DNA of 17,641 nt from the NCBI GenBank assembly GCA_023436525.1, contig JAEZIW010000158.1, positions 1 through 17,641 of the forward strand. Direction: 5' to 3'. A model generated the notes under the pieces. It saw only the letters and a list, made by a program, of their open reading frames with translations. It was not told the origin of the DNA and did not search any database. This stretch comes from Bacillota bacterium (GTDB taxonomy: Bacteria > Bacillota > Clostridia > Christensenellales > SZUA-584). This document shows positions 1 to 7,574 of this stretch, in pieces; within the stretch, counting starts at the first letter, position 1; each line of letters begins with the position of its first letter. The position numbers and the translations under genes were made by a program.

Positions 1-549
1 GTTAAAACCAAAACGACAACAACCAAAAAGACAATTTCCGTGATACAACCGGTTCAATCCGTCTCGCTTAACATTGCCCAGGCGACAATTGCGCGGACTC
101 AAAAAGTAACGCTGCGCGCATCATTTAATCCGGTCACAGCAAGCAACAAAAAGGTTAAATGGGTGTCGAGCAATCCGAAGGTGGCATCGGTTTCCGGCAC
201 CGGCGTCATCACCGGCAAAGCTGGCGGCACAGCTGTTATCTCGTGTATCGCTCAAGACGGCAGCCGCGCATCAGCAAGCTGCACCGTAACTGTCACGCCG
301 GTTTACCCCGTAAGCATCAGGCTGTCTAAACCGTCATTGACGCTGAAGCTCGGGAAAGCAGCCACATTAGCAGCCGCCATCGCTCCCAAAAACACGGACT
401 TTAAAGCCGTGACTTGGGTCAGCACCAACCCAGCCGCAGTCACCGTAGATGCCAAAGGAAAGATTAAAGCGCTGGCGCCCGGAACAGCCGTGATCATAGC
501 CACCACCGTCAACGGCATCCGTGCATCCTGCACAGTGACAGTCCCGTAA
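1..549 (+). CDS. C-terminal part of a BIG2 (bacterial Ig-like group 2) repeat surface protein, 5' truncated
   Basis: The frame is open from base 1, so the true start lies outside the window; the GTG at position 40 is only an internal valine codon. The visible 182 residues begin with a Thr/Lys-rich linker and then hold two consecutive Ig-like group 2 domains of about 80 residues each. Both show the family pattern: V-x-S/I-x-L near the start, a central 'KWVSSNPKVASVS' or 'TWVSTNPAAVTVD' strand, 'G-V/K-I-T/K-G/A-x-x-x-G-T-A-V-I', and a closing 'SCTVTV'. BIG2 domains are known from cell-surface adhesins and cell-wall enzymes of Clostridia. The protein ends directly after the second domain; there is no LPXTG motif or C-terminal membrane anchor, so any anchor or catalytic domain must be further N-terminal. 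Its function cannot be told from this fragment. It is transcribed away from the left edge and converges on the degV operon. Confidence 0.85.
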   Translation, partial: VKTKTTTTKKTISVIQPVQSVSLNIAQATIARTQKVTLRASFNPVTASNKKVKWVSSNPKVASVSGTGVITGKAGGTAVISCIAQDGSRASASCTVTVTPVYPVSIRLSKPSLTLKLGKAATLAAAIAPKNTDFKAVTWVSTNPAAVTVDAKGKIKALAPGTAVIIATTVNGIRASCTVTVP

Positions 550-563
550 AATCAAAAAAACGT

Positions 564-603
564 AAGCCGCTGTTGCTTTCGATAAGCGACGCGGCTTTTT
601 TTA
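564..603 (+). terminator. Rho-independent terminator of the BIG2 gene
   Basis: A stem formed by AAGCCGC (564-570) and GCGGCTT (591-597), extended inward by imperfect pairing of TGCTT with AAGC, is followed by a run of eight T within 596-603. It lies 15 bases after the BIG2 stop codon. Confidence 0.85.
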
Positions 604-633
604 TTACTCATAATACACAGGCTCTCAGGAACC

Positions 634-677
634 AAAAAAAGATTGCTGAGATATGACCGTCAATGCAGCAATCTTTT
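634..677 (-). terminator. Rho-independent terminator of the marR-degV operon
   Basis: AAAAGATTGCTG (637-648) and CAGCAATCTTTT (665-676) form a perfect 12-bp inverted repeat with a 16-nt loop. Read on the minus strand, the stem runs into a T tract (the A run at 634-640). It sits about 30 bases past the degV stop, back to back with the BIG2 terminator, as expected for convergent genes. Confidence 0.85.
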
Positions 678-705
678 AAATGATGCTTATAATGCCGTTA
701 ATAGG

Positions 706-1548
706 TCACTGCTGCGGAATGTACGCCAAACCGACACAGCCGGGGCCGGCGTGCGTCCCTATCACACACCCTATCTCGCAAACAATCGGCGATGCCGTTT
801 TTACTTCGGCGGTGATGTGTGTCAAGAATTCCTGCATGATGCCAGGGTCGTTGGAATGCCCCAAAACAAACGGGTATTGCATATCGGGGGCATCAATTTT
901 CATTTTGTCCGATATCCAGGCAAAGGCTGCTTTTTGGCCTCTTTCCTTGGCAACTGATCTAACCTCGCCGTCTATAACTGAAACCAACGGCTTAATGTGC
1001 AGCACGCCTCCGAGAATAGCCGCGGACGAAGACAGCCTTCCGCCCATTTTTAAATACTTGAGCGTGTTGACAACCGCGTAAAACTTAATTCGGCCGCTCA
1101 GCTCATTTAACGCCGCATAGATTTGTGCTGCACTGTCTCCCCGGTCTCTCATTTTGATGGCCTCATAAACGAGCAGCGCCAGCCCAAACGTTGCGCTTTT
1201 CGAATCGACGATGAAGATTTGATCGGAGCCCAATGCATCCTTTGCGATGACGGCAGATTGATAAGTGCCGCTGAGCTTGCTTGAGATAAATATACCGATC
1301 ACGGTGTCTCCCGCGTCTATATAGCTTTTAAACAAAACCTCAAATTCATCCGGATTAACCTGAGATGTTGTCGGCAAGGTGGCGGCATTGCTCAGCATGC
1401 CATAGAATTGCTCTTTCTTCAATTCAACGCCGTCGGTATATTTCTTTTCTCCAAAGATAACGCTGAGCGGAACGATGTCTATACCCAGCGCTGCTTGATT
1501 TTCTACCGGAATATCGCTGGTGCTGTCCGTAATGATTCTGATAGCCAA
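706..1548 (-). CDS. DegV family fatty-acid-binding protein (FakB-like)
   Basis: This 280-residue protein has the full DegV family length. Proteins of this family bind a long-chain fatty acid; the characterised FakB members present it to the kinase FakA for phosphorylation and entry into phospholipid synthesis. Family motifs visible here are TDSTSDIP (residues 7-14), PTTSQ (59-63), SGTYQSA (93-99), NTLKYLKMGGR (161-171, helical lid region) and the C-terminal IGTHAGPG (263-270), whose Thr/His surround the carboxylate site in known structures. The start is a TTG codon with GGGGG seven bases upstream. The gene begins 17 bases after the MarR-family stop and is clearly its operon partner. No signal peptide or membrane segment is seen, so it should be cytoplasmic. 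Chain-length specificity, and whether this paralogue really works with FakA, cannot be told from the sequence. Confidence 0.93.
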   Translation of the reverse strand: MAIRIITDSTSDIPVENQAALGIDIVPLSVIFGEKKYTDGVELKKEQFYGMLSNAATLPTTSQVNPDEFEVLFKSYIDAGDTVIGIFISSKLSGTYQSAVIAKDALGSDQIFIVDSKSATFGLALLVYEAIKMRDRGDSAAQIYAALNELSGRIKFYAVVNTLKYLKMGGRLSSSAAILGGVLHIKPLVSVIDGEVRSVAKERGQKAAFAWISDKMKIDAPDMQYPFVLGHSNDPGIMQEFLTHITAEVKTASPIVCEIGCVIGTHAGPGCVGLAYIPQQ

Positions 1549-1565
1549 AATGATTCCCCCAATAA

Positions 1566-2027
1566 TTATTTTTTACTGTCAAAGAAGGTTTTTAAGCTTC
1601 TTAAGCCTTTTATCAATATCTCAACTTCGCCTTTATCAAGCGTTTTAATCACACTTGATACCATCTGCTTATGAAAATTTTGATGAAACAGGTTTGCTTT
1701 TATCCCTTTTTCCGTGGCAAAAAGTCTGATAATTCTCTTGTCGTGCGGATCCTGTTCTCGGAGTAAATAACCCTTTTTCTCAAGCAGCGCGACAGTGGTT
1801 GTCAGTGTTCCGGCAGAAATCCTGAGTGCATTGGCAATATCAGAAGCACGGTTATCCGAACCGCATTCATTGGCGGTGCAAACGGCTTCAATCACATGCA
1901 TTTCCCGCACAGATAAATTCTTGTACTCGCCGATTTTTAAAGACGATTCTTCAATGCGCAATATCTCGTTAAATACTTTAACTAGAAAATAATTCAGCTC
2001 ATTGTTATACTCGTTGATGATCATCAC
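1566..2027 (-). CDS. MarR-family transcriptional regulator, FabT-like
   Basis: This 153-residue single-domain winged-helix protein matches MarR length. The N-terminal dimerisation helix (about 8-30) is followed by 'LSVREMHVIEAV' (38-49), which resembles the conserved 'LS.tEMHvIEAI' stretch I associate with FabT, the acyl-ACP-responsive repressor of fatty acid synthesis in Firmicutes. The recognition helix is about 71-83 (SAGTLTTTVALLE) and the wing carries D-x-x-D-K-R (93-98), the usual MarR wing signature. The start is uncertain: GTG at 2027 is followed directly by ATG at 2024, and the only Shine-Dalgarno-like sequence (GGGG) is very close to both. It heads an operon with degV. Its promoter is bracketed by two TTTGA-N3-TCAAA palindromes, so autoregulation is likely. 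That it responds to acyl-ACP is an inference from the family and the DegV partner. Confidence 0.88.
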   Translation of the reverse strand: MMIINEYNNELNYFLVKVFNEILRIEESSLKIGEYKNLSVREMHVIEAVCTANECGSDNRASDIANALRISAGTLTTTVALLEKKGYLLREQDPHDKRIIRLFATEKGIKANLFHQNFHKQMVSSVIKTLDKGEVEILIKGLRSLKTFFDSKK

Positions 2028-2043
2028 CCCAAATACGAAATAG

Positions 2044-2056
2044 TTTGATGTTCAAA
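2044..2056. promoter_or_regulatory. FabT-like operator 1, over the transcription start
   Basis: TTTGA-TGT-TCAAA is a perfect 5-bp palindrome with a 3-nt centre, located just downstream of the -10 element. Binding here would block initiation. The sequence resembles the FabT-type TTTGAnnnTCAAA operator; the match is from memory of the family and not from a search. Confidence 0.7.
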
Positions 2057-2064
2057 GTAATTTA

Positions 2065-2092
2065 ATTATACTCTATGTACAGCTTATGTCAA
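2065..2092 (-). promoter_or_regulatory. Consensus sigma-A promoter of the marR-degV operon
   Basis: On the minus strand there is a perfect -35 TTGACA (2087-2092), a 16-bp spacer and a perfect -10 TATAAT (2065-2070). Transcription would start near 2058, about 30 bases upstream of the marR start codon. Palindromic sites flank it on both sides. Confidence 0.85.
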
Positions 2093-2098
2093 TAATAT

Positions 2099-2111
2099 TT
2101 TGAACTTCAAA
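2099..2111. promoter_or_regulatory. FabT-like operator 2, upstream of the -35
   Basis: TTTGA-ACT-TCAAA repeats the same palindrome with a different 3-nt centre. Its centre is 55 bp from operator 1, and the -35/-10 pair lies between them. Two identical half-site pairs around one promoter make a chance match unlikely. Confidence 0.68.
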
Positions 2112-2244
2112 GTATTCGCAGAGCTTAACCCCACTGCAGAAAAAGCGATATAAAATATCGGCGTCGCCGGCAAAACGGCTTTGAGGGATTCGAGTAAAGA
2201 TCCTGTTTTACTTAAAGACCTTGCACTCCTTTAATTTATTGAAA

Positions 2245-2276
2245 CGAAAAAACGCCCGGTCACTTTCACCGGACAC
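2245..2276 (-). terminator. Rho-independent terminator reading leftward
   Basis: On the minus strand GTCCGGT pairs with ACCGGGC (plus-strand positions 2254-2260 and 2268-2274; one G-U pair) around a 7-nt loop, followed closely by six T (A run at 2247-2252). It could stop read-through from the GH31 operon, or end a small transcript arising in the intergenic region. Confidence 0.7.
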
Positions 2277-2336
2277 CTTTGCTTAAGCTTAATAAGGACT
2301 TATCAGCAGGGCTGATAACGACACAAAAATAGGCAC

Positions 2337-2393
2337 AAGCAAAAAGGCACCCTGCCACAAATGTGTACCTATGGTATGGATGCCTTTTTGCTT
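2337..2393. terminator. Long inverted repeat, probable bidirectional terminator downstream of the GH31 gene
   Basis: AAGCAAAAAGGCA (2337-2349) and TGCCTTTTTGCTT (2381-2393) form a perfect 13-bp inverted repeat. The T/A runs are inside the arms, so on either strand the right arm supplies a T-rich exit. The 31-nt loop contains a smaller TACC-TAT-GGTA hairpin. It is about 150 bases past the GH31 stop, so it is the first plausible end of the transporter/glycosidase operon. Confidence 0.55.
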
Positions 2394-2544
2394 TTTCAAG
2401 AAGAGAACATTATTTACTGTGATGCTGGCACATGTAAACCTGTATGTAAATATAGTGGTTACAGCTCTGAAATGTTATCTTTGCATAAACCAAAGATGTT
2501 CACGGTGCTTGGTGCCTTTTTTCACAGGTTATGCTCCCCGATTT

Positions 2545-4884
2545 TCAAACAAAAGACACTGTCATCTCACCGCTGCTGTAGCTGATTATTTTGGAAACAC
2601 CGTCGCAATGAATTTTCATCGTCATGGAATCCGCCCGATGACGGCTGCATTCGCGTATCGTCAGCGTGTTCAATGAATCGCTCCATTCAAACTCATAGCA
2701 TTCATATCGGCCTTCTTTATAACGATAGCTGATCCCGTCATCGTTATAATAGCGCGCTTTGCCATCCGCCCCTTTGTAAATCCAAACCTCCAGCAAGGAC
2801 ACATCCTGTGCCGTATGCTGCGCCTGTTTTTGCATGAAGAGAATACTGCCCGCTTTAACGAACAGCGGCATCGTGTCGATACCGGCTTTAACGGCCAGCA
2901 TCTGCCCTCCCTTATAAGCTTCATCAGTCCAAAAATCATACCAATCCGCGCCCTGCGGCAGGTAGCACGTTCTTGTCTTTTCCGTTTCGATGGCACCGTC
3001 AAGGTTATAATACATCGGCTGTGTAATCGGGCATACCAGCAAAGCGTCTCCGAACATGAATTCGTCGTCGATATCCCTTGCGGTTTTGTCATCCGGAAAA
3101 TCAAACATCAGGCTGCGCATCATCGTATAATCGTCGAGTGCCACGCGCATCGCCATCGAATAAATCGTCGGCATCAGGCGGTAGCGAAGCTTAATAAACT
3201 TCTCAATCGCGTCGTAAAACATGTCGCCGGGCTTACCAAAATGCCATATCTCTCGGCGTGTATCGGTTCCGTGCGAGCGAAACAGCGGCAGAAAAGCGCC
3301 GAACTGCAGCCACCTCGTATACAGCTCTCTGTAGGCCGGGCTCTCAGAGCCGTCGTCGTAATCGCCGTTCCAAAACCAAACCGGCTTGGCATTTTCATCG
3401 CCGCTCCACTTGCGCCAGCACGCAGTCCCCCCCACAAAAAACGCGCCGATGTCCACCGTCCAAAAAGGGATGCCGCTCATGCACAAATTAAGCCCTTTGG
3501 CGATTTCTTTCTTTAATTCAGCCCATTTGGCACTTGTATCACCGGCCCACAGCGCCACGCCGTATTTTTGAATACCCGAGTATCCCGATCGCGTTAAATT
3601 GAACACTCTTTTATCGGGTTGCTTCTTGCGCTGATTCTCATATATCCCTTTGGCATGCTGAACAGAATAAATATTGGCGAGTGCGGGATCGATGTATTTC
3701 TTATGCTCTGCGCCCACCAGCTCATACCGCTTTTCTTCCGGTGAGAGCACCTCGCCGCACCAGTCAGGCGCGGTGAAAGGCTCCGTCGAATCACACCACC
3801 ACGAATCAAACCCGCCCGAAAACAGCTCTTTTTCGGCCTGCTGCCAATACATCTCGCGCGCCTTTTCGTTGAACGCATCGTATGTGGAGTAATCACCCAG
3901 CAGATAGCCTGCCTTTGCAAGCTCGGCATGATCTGCGCTGCCCTCCGCCATGTTCGGCCAAATAGATACCATCGTATGAACATTTATCTCATGAAGAGCA
4001 CGGTTCATTTGCGCGATATCCGGGTAACGGCTTTTATCCACGGTTTTCTGGCCCCATAAATCGCCGGGCCATGTTTTCCAATCTTGAACGATACAATCCA
4101 GCGGCACATCAATGTCCCGGTATTTTTTTGCCACATCGATCATCTCAAACTGCGTCTGATATCTCTCCCGCGATTGTATGTATCCAAACGCCCATTTGGG
4201 AAGCAGCTCCGCCTTGCCTGTCAGATACCTGAACTCTGATATCACCGTGTCCATGCTGCCGGTGATTATATAAAAATCAATCTGATCCACCGTATCAAAA
4301 TAAATATCCGTTCCTTCGCCCGTATCGTCAAAAATCATTAAAGACGGGCAGTCGAAAAACACCCCATAGCCTTTGTCCGTCATGAAAAACGGCATTGGCG
4401 TGCGCATGTTGTGCTGGTAAAGATATTGCTTTGTACCCCGCTTGTTGTATACACCGTCTTCATCTTGCCCCAGCCCGAAAATGCCGGCATCTTGCGGTAT
4501 GGCGAATGTGACCTTTCCGGTGTATGCTTTTCTGTCACAATAAGCGCGCAAATTGCCGATCTGCGTGCGCTGACCGTCCACTGTTTTAACCACTTCGATG
4601 CGCGGCTCTTCCCCAAGCGTGGAATACTTCACCACATCGATTTCGTCAAGACTGTATGCAGTCAATTTGAACAGCTCATTTTTCAGCAGCTTAAAGACGA
4701 TTTTTTCTTCTTCAATAACCGCGCAGACATTACCTGGCTCGGCTGCATCATGCATCTGCTGAAAAACGCTTTCTTGAACAAGCCACGAATCGTTTTTCAC
4801 ATCGTTTTTTGTCAGCGAACAGCGTAACACATTGTTTTTTACATGCTGAATGACTATCGCGTATTCACCGATTTTAAAATTCAT
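2545..4884 (-). CDS. Glycoside hydrolase family 31, alpha-xylosidase type
   Basis: This 779-residue protein has the length of bacterial GH31 enzymes. An N-terminal beta-sandwich carries FGLGQ (136-140). In the (beta/alpha)8 barrel the predicted nucleophile is D365 in WWCDSTEP (362-369) and the predicted acid/base is D449 in WAGDTS. Other GH31 landmarks are NLTRSGYSG (429-437), the VDIGAFF segment (477-483) and FRSHGTDTRREIW (535-547). A C-terminal beta region follows. Family enzymes retain configuration and release non-reducing-end alpha-xylose or alpha-glucose. The WWxDxxEP form and the FRSHGTDTRREIW region look most like alpha-xylosidases acting on xyloglucan oligosaccharides, but alpha-glucosidase activity cannot be excluded. 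There is no signal peptide, so it should act in the cytoplasm. GAGGAG lies seven bases before the ATG, and the gene starts 9 bases after the ATPase stop. It is the last gene of the permease operon, so it probably trims the imported sugar. Confidence 0.92.
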   Translation of the reverse strand: MNFKIGEYAIVIQHVKNNVLRCSLTKNDVKNDSWLVQESVFQQMHDAAEPGNVCAVIEEEKIVFKLLKNELFKLTAYSLDEIDVVKYSTLGEEPRIEVVKTVDGQRTQIGNLRAYCDRKAYTGKVTFAIPQDAGIFGLGQDEDGVYNKRGTKQYLYQHNMRTPMPFFMTDKGYGVFFDCPSLMIFDDTGEGTDIYFDTVDQIDFYIITGSMDTVISEFRYLTGKAELLPKWAFGYIQSRERYQTQFEMIDVAKKYRDIDVPLDCIVQDWKTWPGDLWGQKTVDKSRYPDIAQMNRALHEINVHTMVSIWPNMAEGSADHAELAKAGYLLGDYSTYDAFNEKAREMYWQQAEKELFSGGFDSWWCDSTEPFTAPDWCGEVLSPEEKRYELVGAEHKKYIDPALANIYSVQHAKGIYENQRKKQPDKRVFNLTRSGYSGIQKYGVALWAGDTSAKWAELKKEIAKGLNLCMSGIPFWTVDIGAFFVGGTACWRKWSGDENAKPVWFWNGDYDDGSESPAYRELYTRWLQFGAFLPLFRSHGTDTRREIWHFGKPGDMFYDAIEKFIKLRYRLMPTIYSMAMRVALDDYTMMRSLMFDFPDDKTARDIDDEFMFGDALLVCPITQPMYYNLDGAIETEKTRTCYLPQGADWYDFWTDEAYKGGQMLAVKAGIDTMPLFVKAGSILFMQKQAQHTAQDVSLLEVWIYKGADGKARYYNDDGISYRYKEGRYECYEFEWSDSLNTLTIRECSRHRADSMTMKIHCDGVSKIISYSSGEMTVSFV

Positions 4885-4893
4885 ATTGTCTCC

Positions 4894-6012
4894 TCACGCC
4901 AGCGCGCATTCCGTTTCCTTGTCAAAAATATGGATTCTGTCTTTGCAGAAACTGACGTTAACCTCAATGTTTTTCTTGACATAATCCATGTTCGTCCCAT
5001 CCAGCATTGATGATGCCATTCTGATAATCACAACCTCGGCGCCAATATTGGCGTGAACGAAAATCTCGTTGCCCATCATTTCCGTGAGGAGAACATGCGC
5101 GCGAAAATCGCATTCTGTCTGTGCGTCAACGATCATTATATCTTCCGGCCGGATGCCCGCCACCACCTTCTTGGCTGCTGTGCCTTTTTCCTTGAGCGCA
5201 GCTTGCTTGGCTTCGGGCAGCACGATACTGCAGCCGCCGATGTTGATGGCATATTTGTCTCTTTCTTCTGACAGCTCCGCTTCAAAAAAGTTCATCTGCG
5301 GTGTGCCGATAAACCCGGCTACAAACATATTGGCCGGGTGCATAAACACGTCTTTGGGTGTGCCGATCTGCTGTATGAATCCGTCTTTCATCACGACGAT
5401 GCGGTCTCCGAGCGTCATGGCTTCCGTCTGGTCATGCGTCACATACACAAAGGTGGTATCAATGCGCTTTCTCAGCAGCATAAGCTCAGTGCGCATCTGA
5501 TTCCTCAGTTTCGCATCCAGGTTGGAAAGCGGTTCATCCATCAGAAAAACCTGCGGGTTGCGTACAATCGCACGGCCAATGGCCACGCGCTGCCGTTGCC
5601 CACCCGATAACGCCTTGGGCTTACGCGCAAGCAGGTCGGTGATTTTCAGTATCTCCGCCGCCTGTTTCACGCGCTGCTTGATCTCGTCCTTGGGAACCTT
5701 TCGAAGCTTTAACGCAAATGCCATGTTTTCAAAAACCGTCATATGCGGGTACAATGCGTAGTTTTGAAAAACCATCGCGATGTCTCTGTCTTTGGGCATC
5801 ACATCGTTCATTTTCTTGCCGTCTATAAAAAGCTCTCCGCCCGATATATCCTCCAGCCCCGCTATCATGCGCAGCGTTGTTGATTTTCCGCAGCCTGACG
5901 GCCCCACAAACACAACAAACTCCTTGTCGCTAATCTCCAGATTAAAATCCTGAACAGCAACAACCTCCTTGCTGTAAACCTTTTTAATATCTTTAAGCGA
6001 TAAACTGGCCAT
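4894..6012 (-). CDS. CUT1 sugar ABC transporter ATP-binding protein (MsmK/UgpC-like), copy 1
   Basis: This 372-residue ATPase has a Walker A GPSGCGKST (37-45), a Q-loop at VFQNYALYPH (Q83), the signature LSGGQ (135-139), Walker B VFLMDE (155-160) and the switch H193 in THDQTEA. The roughly 130-residue C-terminal part is the TOBE/MalK-type regulatory domain, with the family hallmarks FIGTPQMNF and GIRPEDI. Such proteins energise import of oligosaccharides by CUT1 permeases and are often shared by several transporters. It starts 6 bases after the DUF624 stop with a GAGAGG ribosome site overlapping that gene's 3' end, and is followed after 9 bases by GH31. The tight spacing places it in the same transcript as the two permeases. 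A paralogue of identical length lies at 15541-16659. Confidence 0.95.
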   Translation of the reverse strand: MASLSLKDIKKVYSKEVVAVQDFNLEISDKEFVVFVGPSGCGKSTTLRMIAGLEDISGGELFIDGKKMNDVMPKDRDIAMVFQNYALYPHMTVFENMAFALKLRKVPKDEIKQRVKQAAEILKITDLLARKPKALSGGQRQRVAIGRAIVRNPQVFLMDEPLSNLDAKLRNQMRTELMLLRKRIDTTFVYVTHDQTEAMTLGDRIVVMKDGFIQQIGTPKDVFMHPANMFVAGFIGTPQMNFFEAELSEERDKYAINIGGCSIVLPEAKQAALKEKGTAAKKVVAGIRPEDIMIVDAQTECDFRAHVLLTEMMGNEIFVHANIGAEVVIIRMASSMLDGTNMDYVKKNIEVNVSFCKDRIHIFDKETECALA

Positions 6013-6018
6013 CCTTAA

Positions 6019-6702
6019 TTACCTCTCTTTCAAATTTGGCTGAATAACGTGTATCTCTATCGCCTCATTGGCTGTCATCACATTGACCATGCCGATAAAA
6101 GAAAAAACAAACAGCAGCGTCAACGGTATCGAATAAATATAGAATATGGCGCAAAGCAGCAGTACCGGTATGGTCATGATAATCAAAATGCTGCGCTTCA
6201 TTTCAACAAGAACCATTATCAACGCGTTTTTGACGATCTTGCCAAGCGGTAAATCGATCAGCGCGATCATGCACATACAATACGCCGTTTCACAGTAGAC
6301 GAAGCTGCCTATCATCACATACACAATCACCAAAGGCATGTTTGCGTAAGCATCCCCGATGTTTGAAAACAAAGCGATTCCGAGCCCGATGATTACGAGC
6401 GCAGGCAGGAAAGCAACCCAGCTCTTCCAAAAGCTGCTCTTAAATTCATCCATAAAGTCTTTCAGATAAAACGTGTTGCCCTCTCTTGCAAGGTTGAGCA
6501 GCACCTTACACATCGCCGTCATAGCAGGCGGAATGGTCACAACCGGCAGGCAAGCCAGAATGAACAGCAAATTAAGGCCCATCAGTCTCCAAAAATGCGT
6601 GAAGTACAGAAAGAAAAACCTCTTAATGCCCTTGGCCGGAGGCGGGGCTGAAACGCCTTTGCCTCCCTTATGCTGATAGAATAACAACCTGAGAATTTGC
6701 AT
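6019..6702 (-). CDS. DUF624 (YesL-like) membrane protein
   Basis: This 227-residue protein has an N-terminal cytoplasmic stretch rich in Lys, Gly and Pro (about 11-28) and around five hydrophobic segments (about 37-57, 95-113, 121-147, 171-190 and 191-210). The conserved DUF624 region PVVTIPPAMTAM (53-64) is followed by REG-x-x-F and KDF-x-x-x-FK. Members of this family occur in Firmicutes operons for plant polysaccharide uptake, Bacillus YesL in the rhamnogalacturonan locus being the named example; their biochemical role is not established. Here the gene sits between the second permease (47-base gap) and the ATPase (6-base gap). A role in assembly or regulation of the transporter is a guess from position only. 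A GGAG ribosome site is 8 bases before the ATG. Confidence 0.88.
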   Translation of the reverse strand: MQILRLLFYQHKGGKGVSAPPPAKGIKRFFFLYFTHFWRLMGLNLLFILACLPVVTIPPAMTAMCKVLLNLAREGNTFYLKDFMDEFKSSFWKSWVAFLPALVIIGLGIALFSNIGDAYANMPLVIVYVMIGSFVYCETAYCMCMIALIDLPLGKIVKNALIMVLVEMKRSILIIMTIPVLLLCAIFYIYSIPLTLLFVFSFIGMVNVMTANEAIEIHVIQPNLKER

Positions 6703-6749
6703 CGGTTCATCTCCAAAACCCTAAAATCTTTTTGTTGCCGCGCGGTAAC

Positions 6750-7574
6750 TCAGCCTTTCACGGCACCCGCTGTCATACCCGATACGATATACTTTTGACC
6801 AAAAAGATAGACCAGAATAACGGGCAGACTGGTTAAAAAGATATCCGCGCAGATCAAATTCCAGTCTCTGAAATACATGCCAAAGAAGTTGTACACCGCG
6901 AGTGTCATCGGCCAGTGCGCCGAATTACCGAGGAAGTAAAGCGGCATGATGTACTCGTTCCATGTGTTTAAGAATGTCAGCACCATAACCGTAACCAGCA
7001 CCGGTTTGAGCAGCGGAAAAATGATTGAGAAAAAGAGCCTCAGCGGCGAGCAGCCGTCTATTATGGCCGCTTCGTCGATATCCCTTGGTATTTTGCCGAC
7101 AAAGCTGTATATCAAAAACACATTGAACGGCGTTTGGATGGACGCATAAAGCAATATGATACCCACCTTGGTATTGATGATTGCCAGCATCTGCATCACT
7201 TTCATTAATGCGATAAAGTTGACGGGCATTGTTATACCGAGCACAATGATGAAATAGATGATCTTATTCGCCTTGCTTCGGTTTCTGGACAGCACAAACG
7301 CGGCCATTGAAGAGGTTAGGGTGCAGAGCAGCACGCTGAACACCGAGTAGGTCAGGCTGTTTAAAAAGGCAGGCCCGAGCTTTGCTTTTTCTATGACTGT
7401 GGTGTAATTCTCAAGATGAATGCTTTCGGGAAGAGCAAGGTTCATCTCAGCAGCAGCCTGGCTTGTTTTGAGTGAGTTTAAGAATATCAGAACAAGCGGG
7501 GTAATCAATATAATTGATAAAATCCATGCGAAAGCATTGATGCCGATTGTCTTGAAGAGTCTTTTTGATGCCAT
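6750..7574 (-). CDS. CUT1 sugar ABC transporter permease, MalG/AraQ type
   Basis: This 274-residue inner-membrane permease has about six hydrophobic helices. The cytoplasmic EAA loop that docks on the ATPase is at about 160-190 (KIPRDIDEAAIIDGCSPLRL and onward), ending in LLKPVL. The C-terminus ends 'GAVKG', a typical MalG-type end. The ATG directly follows the TAA of the partner permease with no gap, and GAGGTG inside the upstream gene serves as ribosome site, so the two permeases are translationally linked and should form the heterodimeric channel. The substrate cannot be read from the sequence; the surrounding GH95 and GH31 genes point to a fucose- and xylose-decorated oligosaccharide. Confidence 0.94.
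   Translation of the reverse strand: MASKRLFKTIGINAFAWILSIILITPLVLIFLNSLKTSQAAAEMNLALPESIHLENYTTVIEKAKLGPAFLNSLTYSVFSVLLCTLTSSMAAFVLSRNRSKANKIIYFIIVLGITMPVNFIALMKVMQMLAIINTKVGIILLYASIQTPFNVFLIYSFVGKIPRDIDEAAIIDGCSPLRLFFSIIFPLLKPVLVTVMVLTFLNTWNEYIMPLYFLGNSAHWPMTLAVYNFFGMYFRDWNLICADIFLTSLPVILVYLFGQKYIVSGMTAGAVKG

Larger units (their letters stand above)
2112..2544. other. Gene-free, hairpin-rich intergenic region between the marR promoter and the GH31 gene
   Basis: No credible gene is seen; the short frames that overlap the GH31 3' end have no ribosome binding site or family features. Besides the two terminators listed separately, the stretch holds several perfect small inverted repeats: CGATAT-AAA-ATATCG near 2149, CGGCG-T-CGCCG near 2160, TTATCAGC-AGG-GCTGATAA (2300-2318) and ATCTTTG-N7-CAAAGAT (2477-2497). 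There is also a direct repeat ATGTAAA-N5-ATGTAAA (2432-2450). Most of it would be transcribed as the 3' tail of the glycoside operon on the minus strand. Confidence 0.5.

Noticed and set aside
2361..2676. Two overlapping plus-strand frames (2361-2585, 2371-2676) in the intergenic stretch, one Cys-rich
   Set aside because: They start inside a terminator-like inverted repeat, lack a ribosome binding site, and run antisense into the GH31 3' end; no family features.
4745..4775. CcpA-like cre sequence near TGAAAAACGCTTTC
   Set aside because: Spacing is off by one base from the cre pattern and it lies inside the GH31 coding region far from a promoter.
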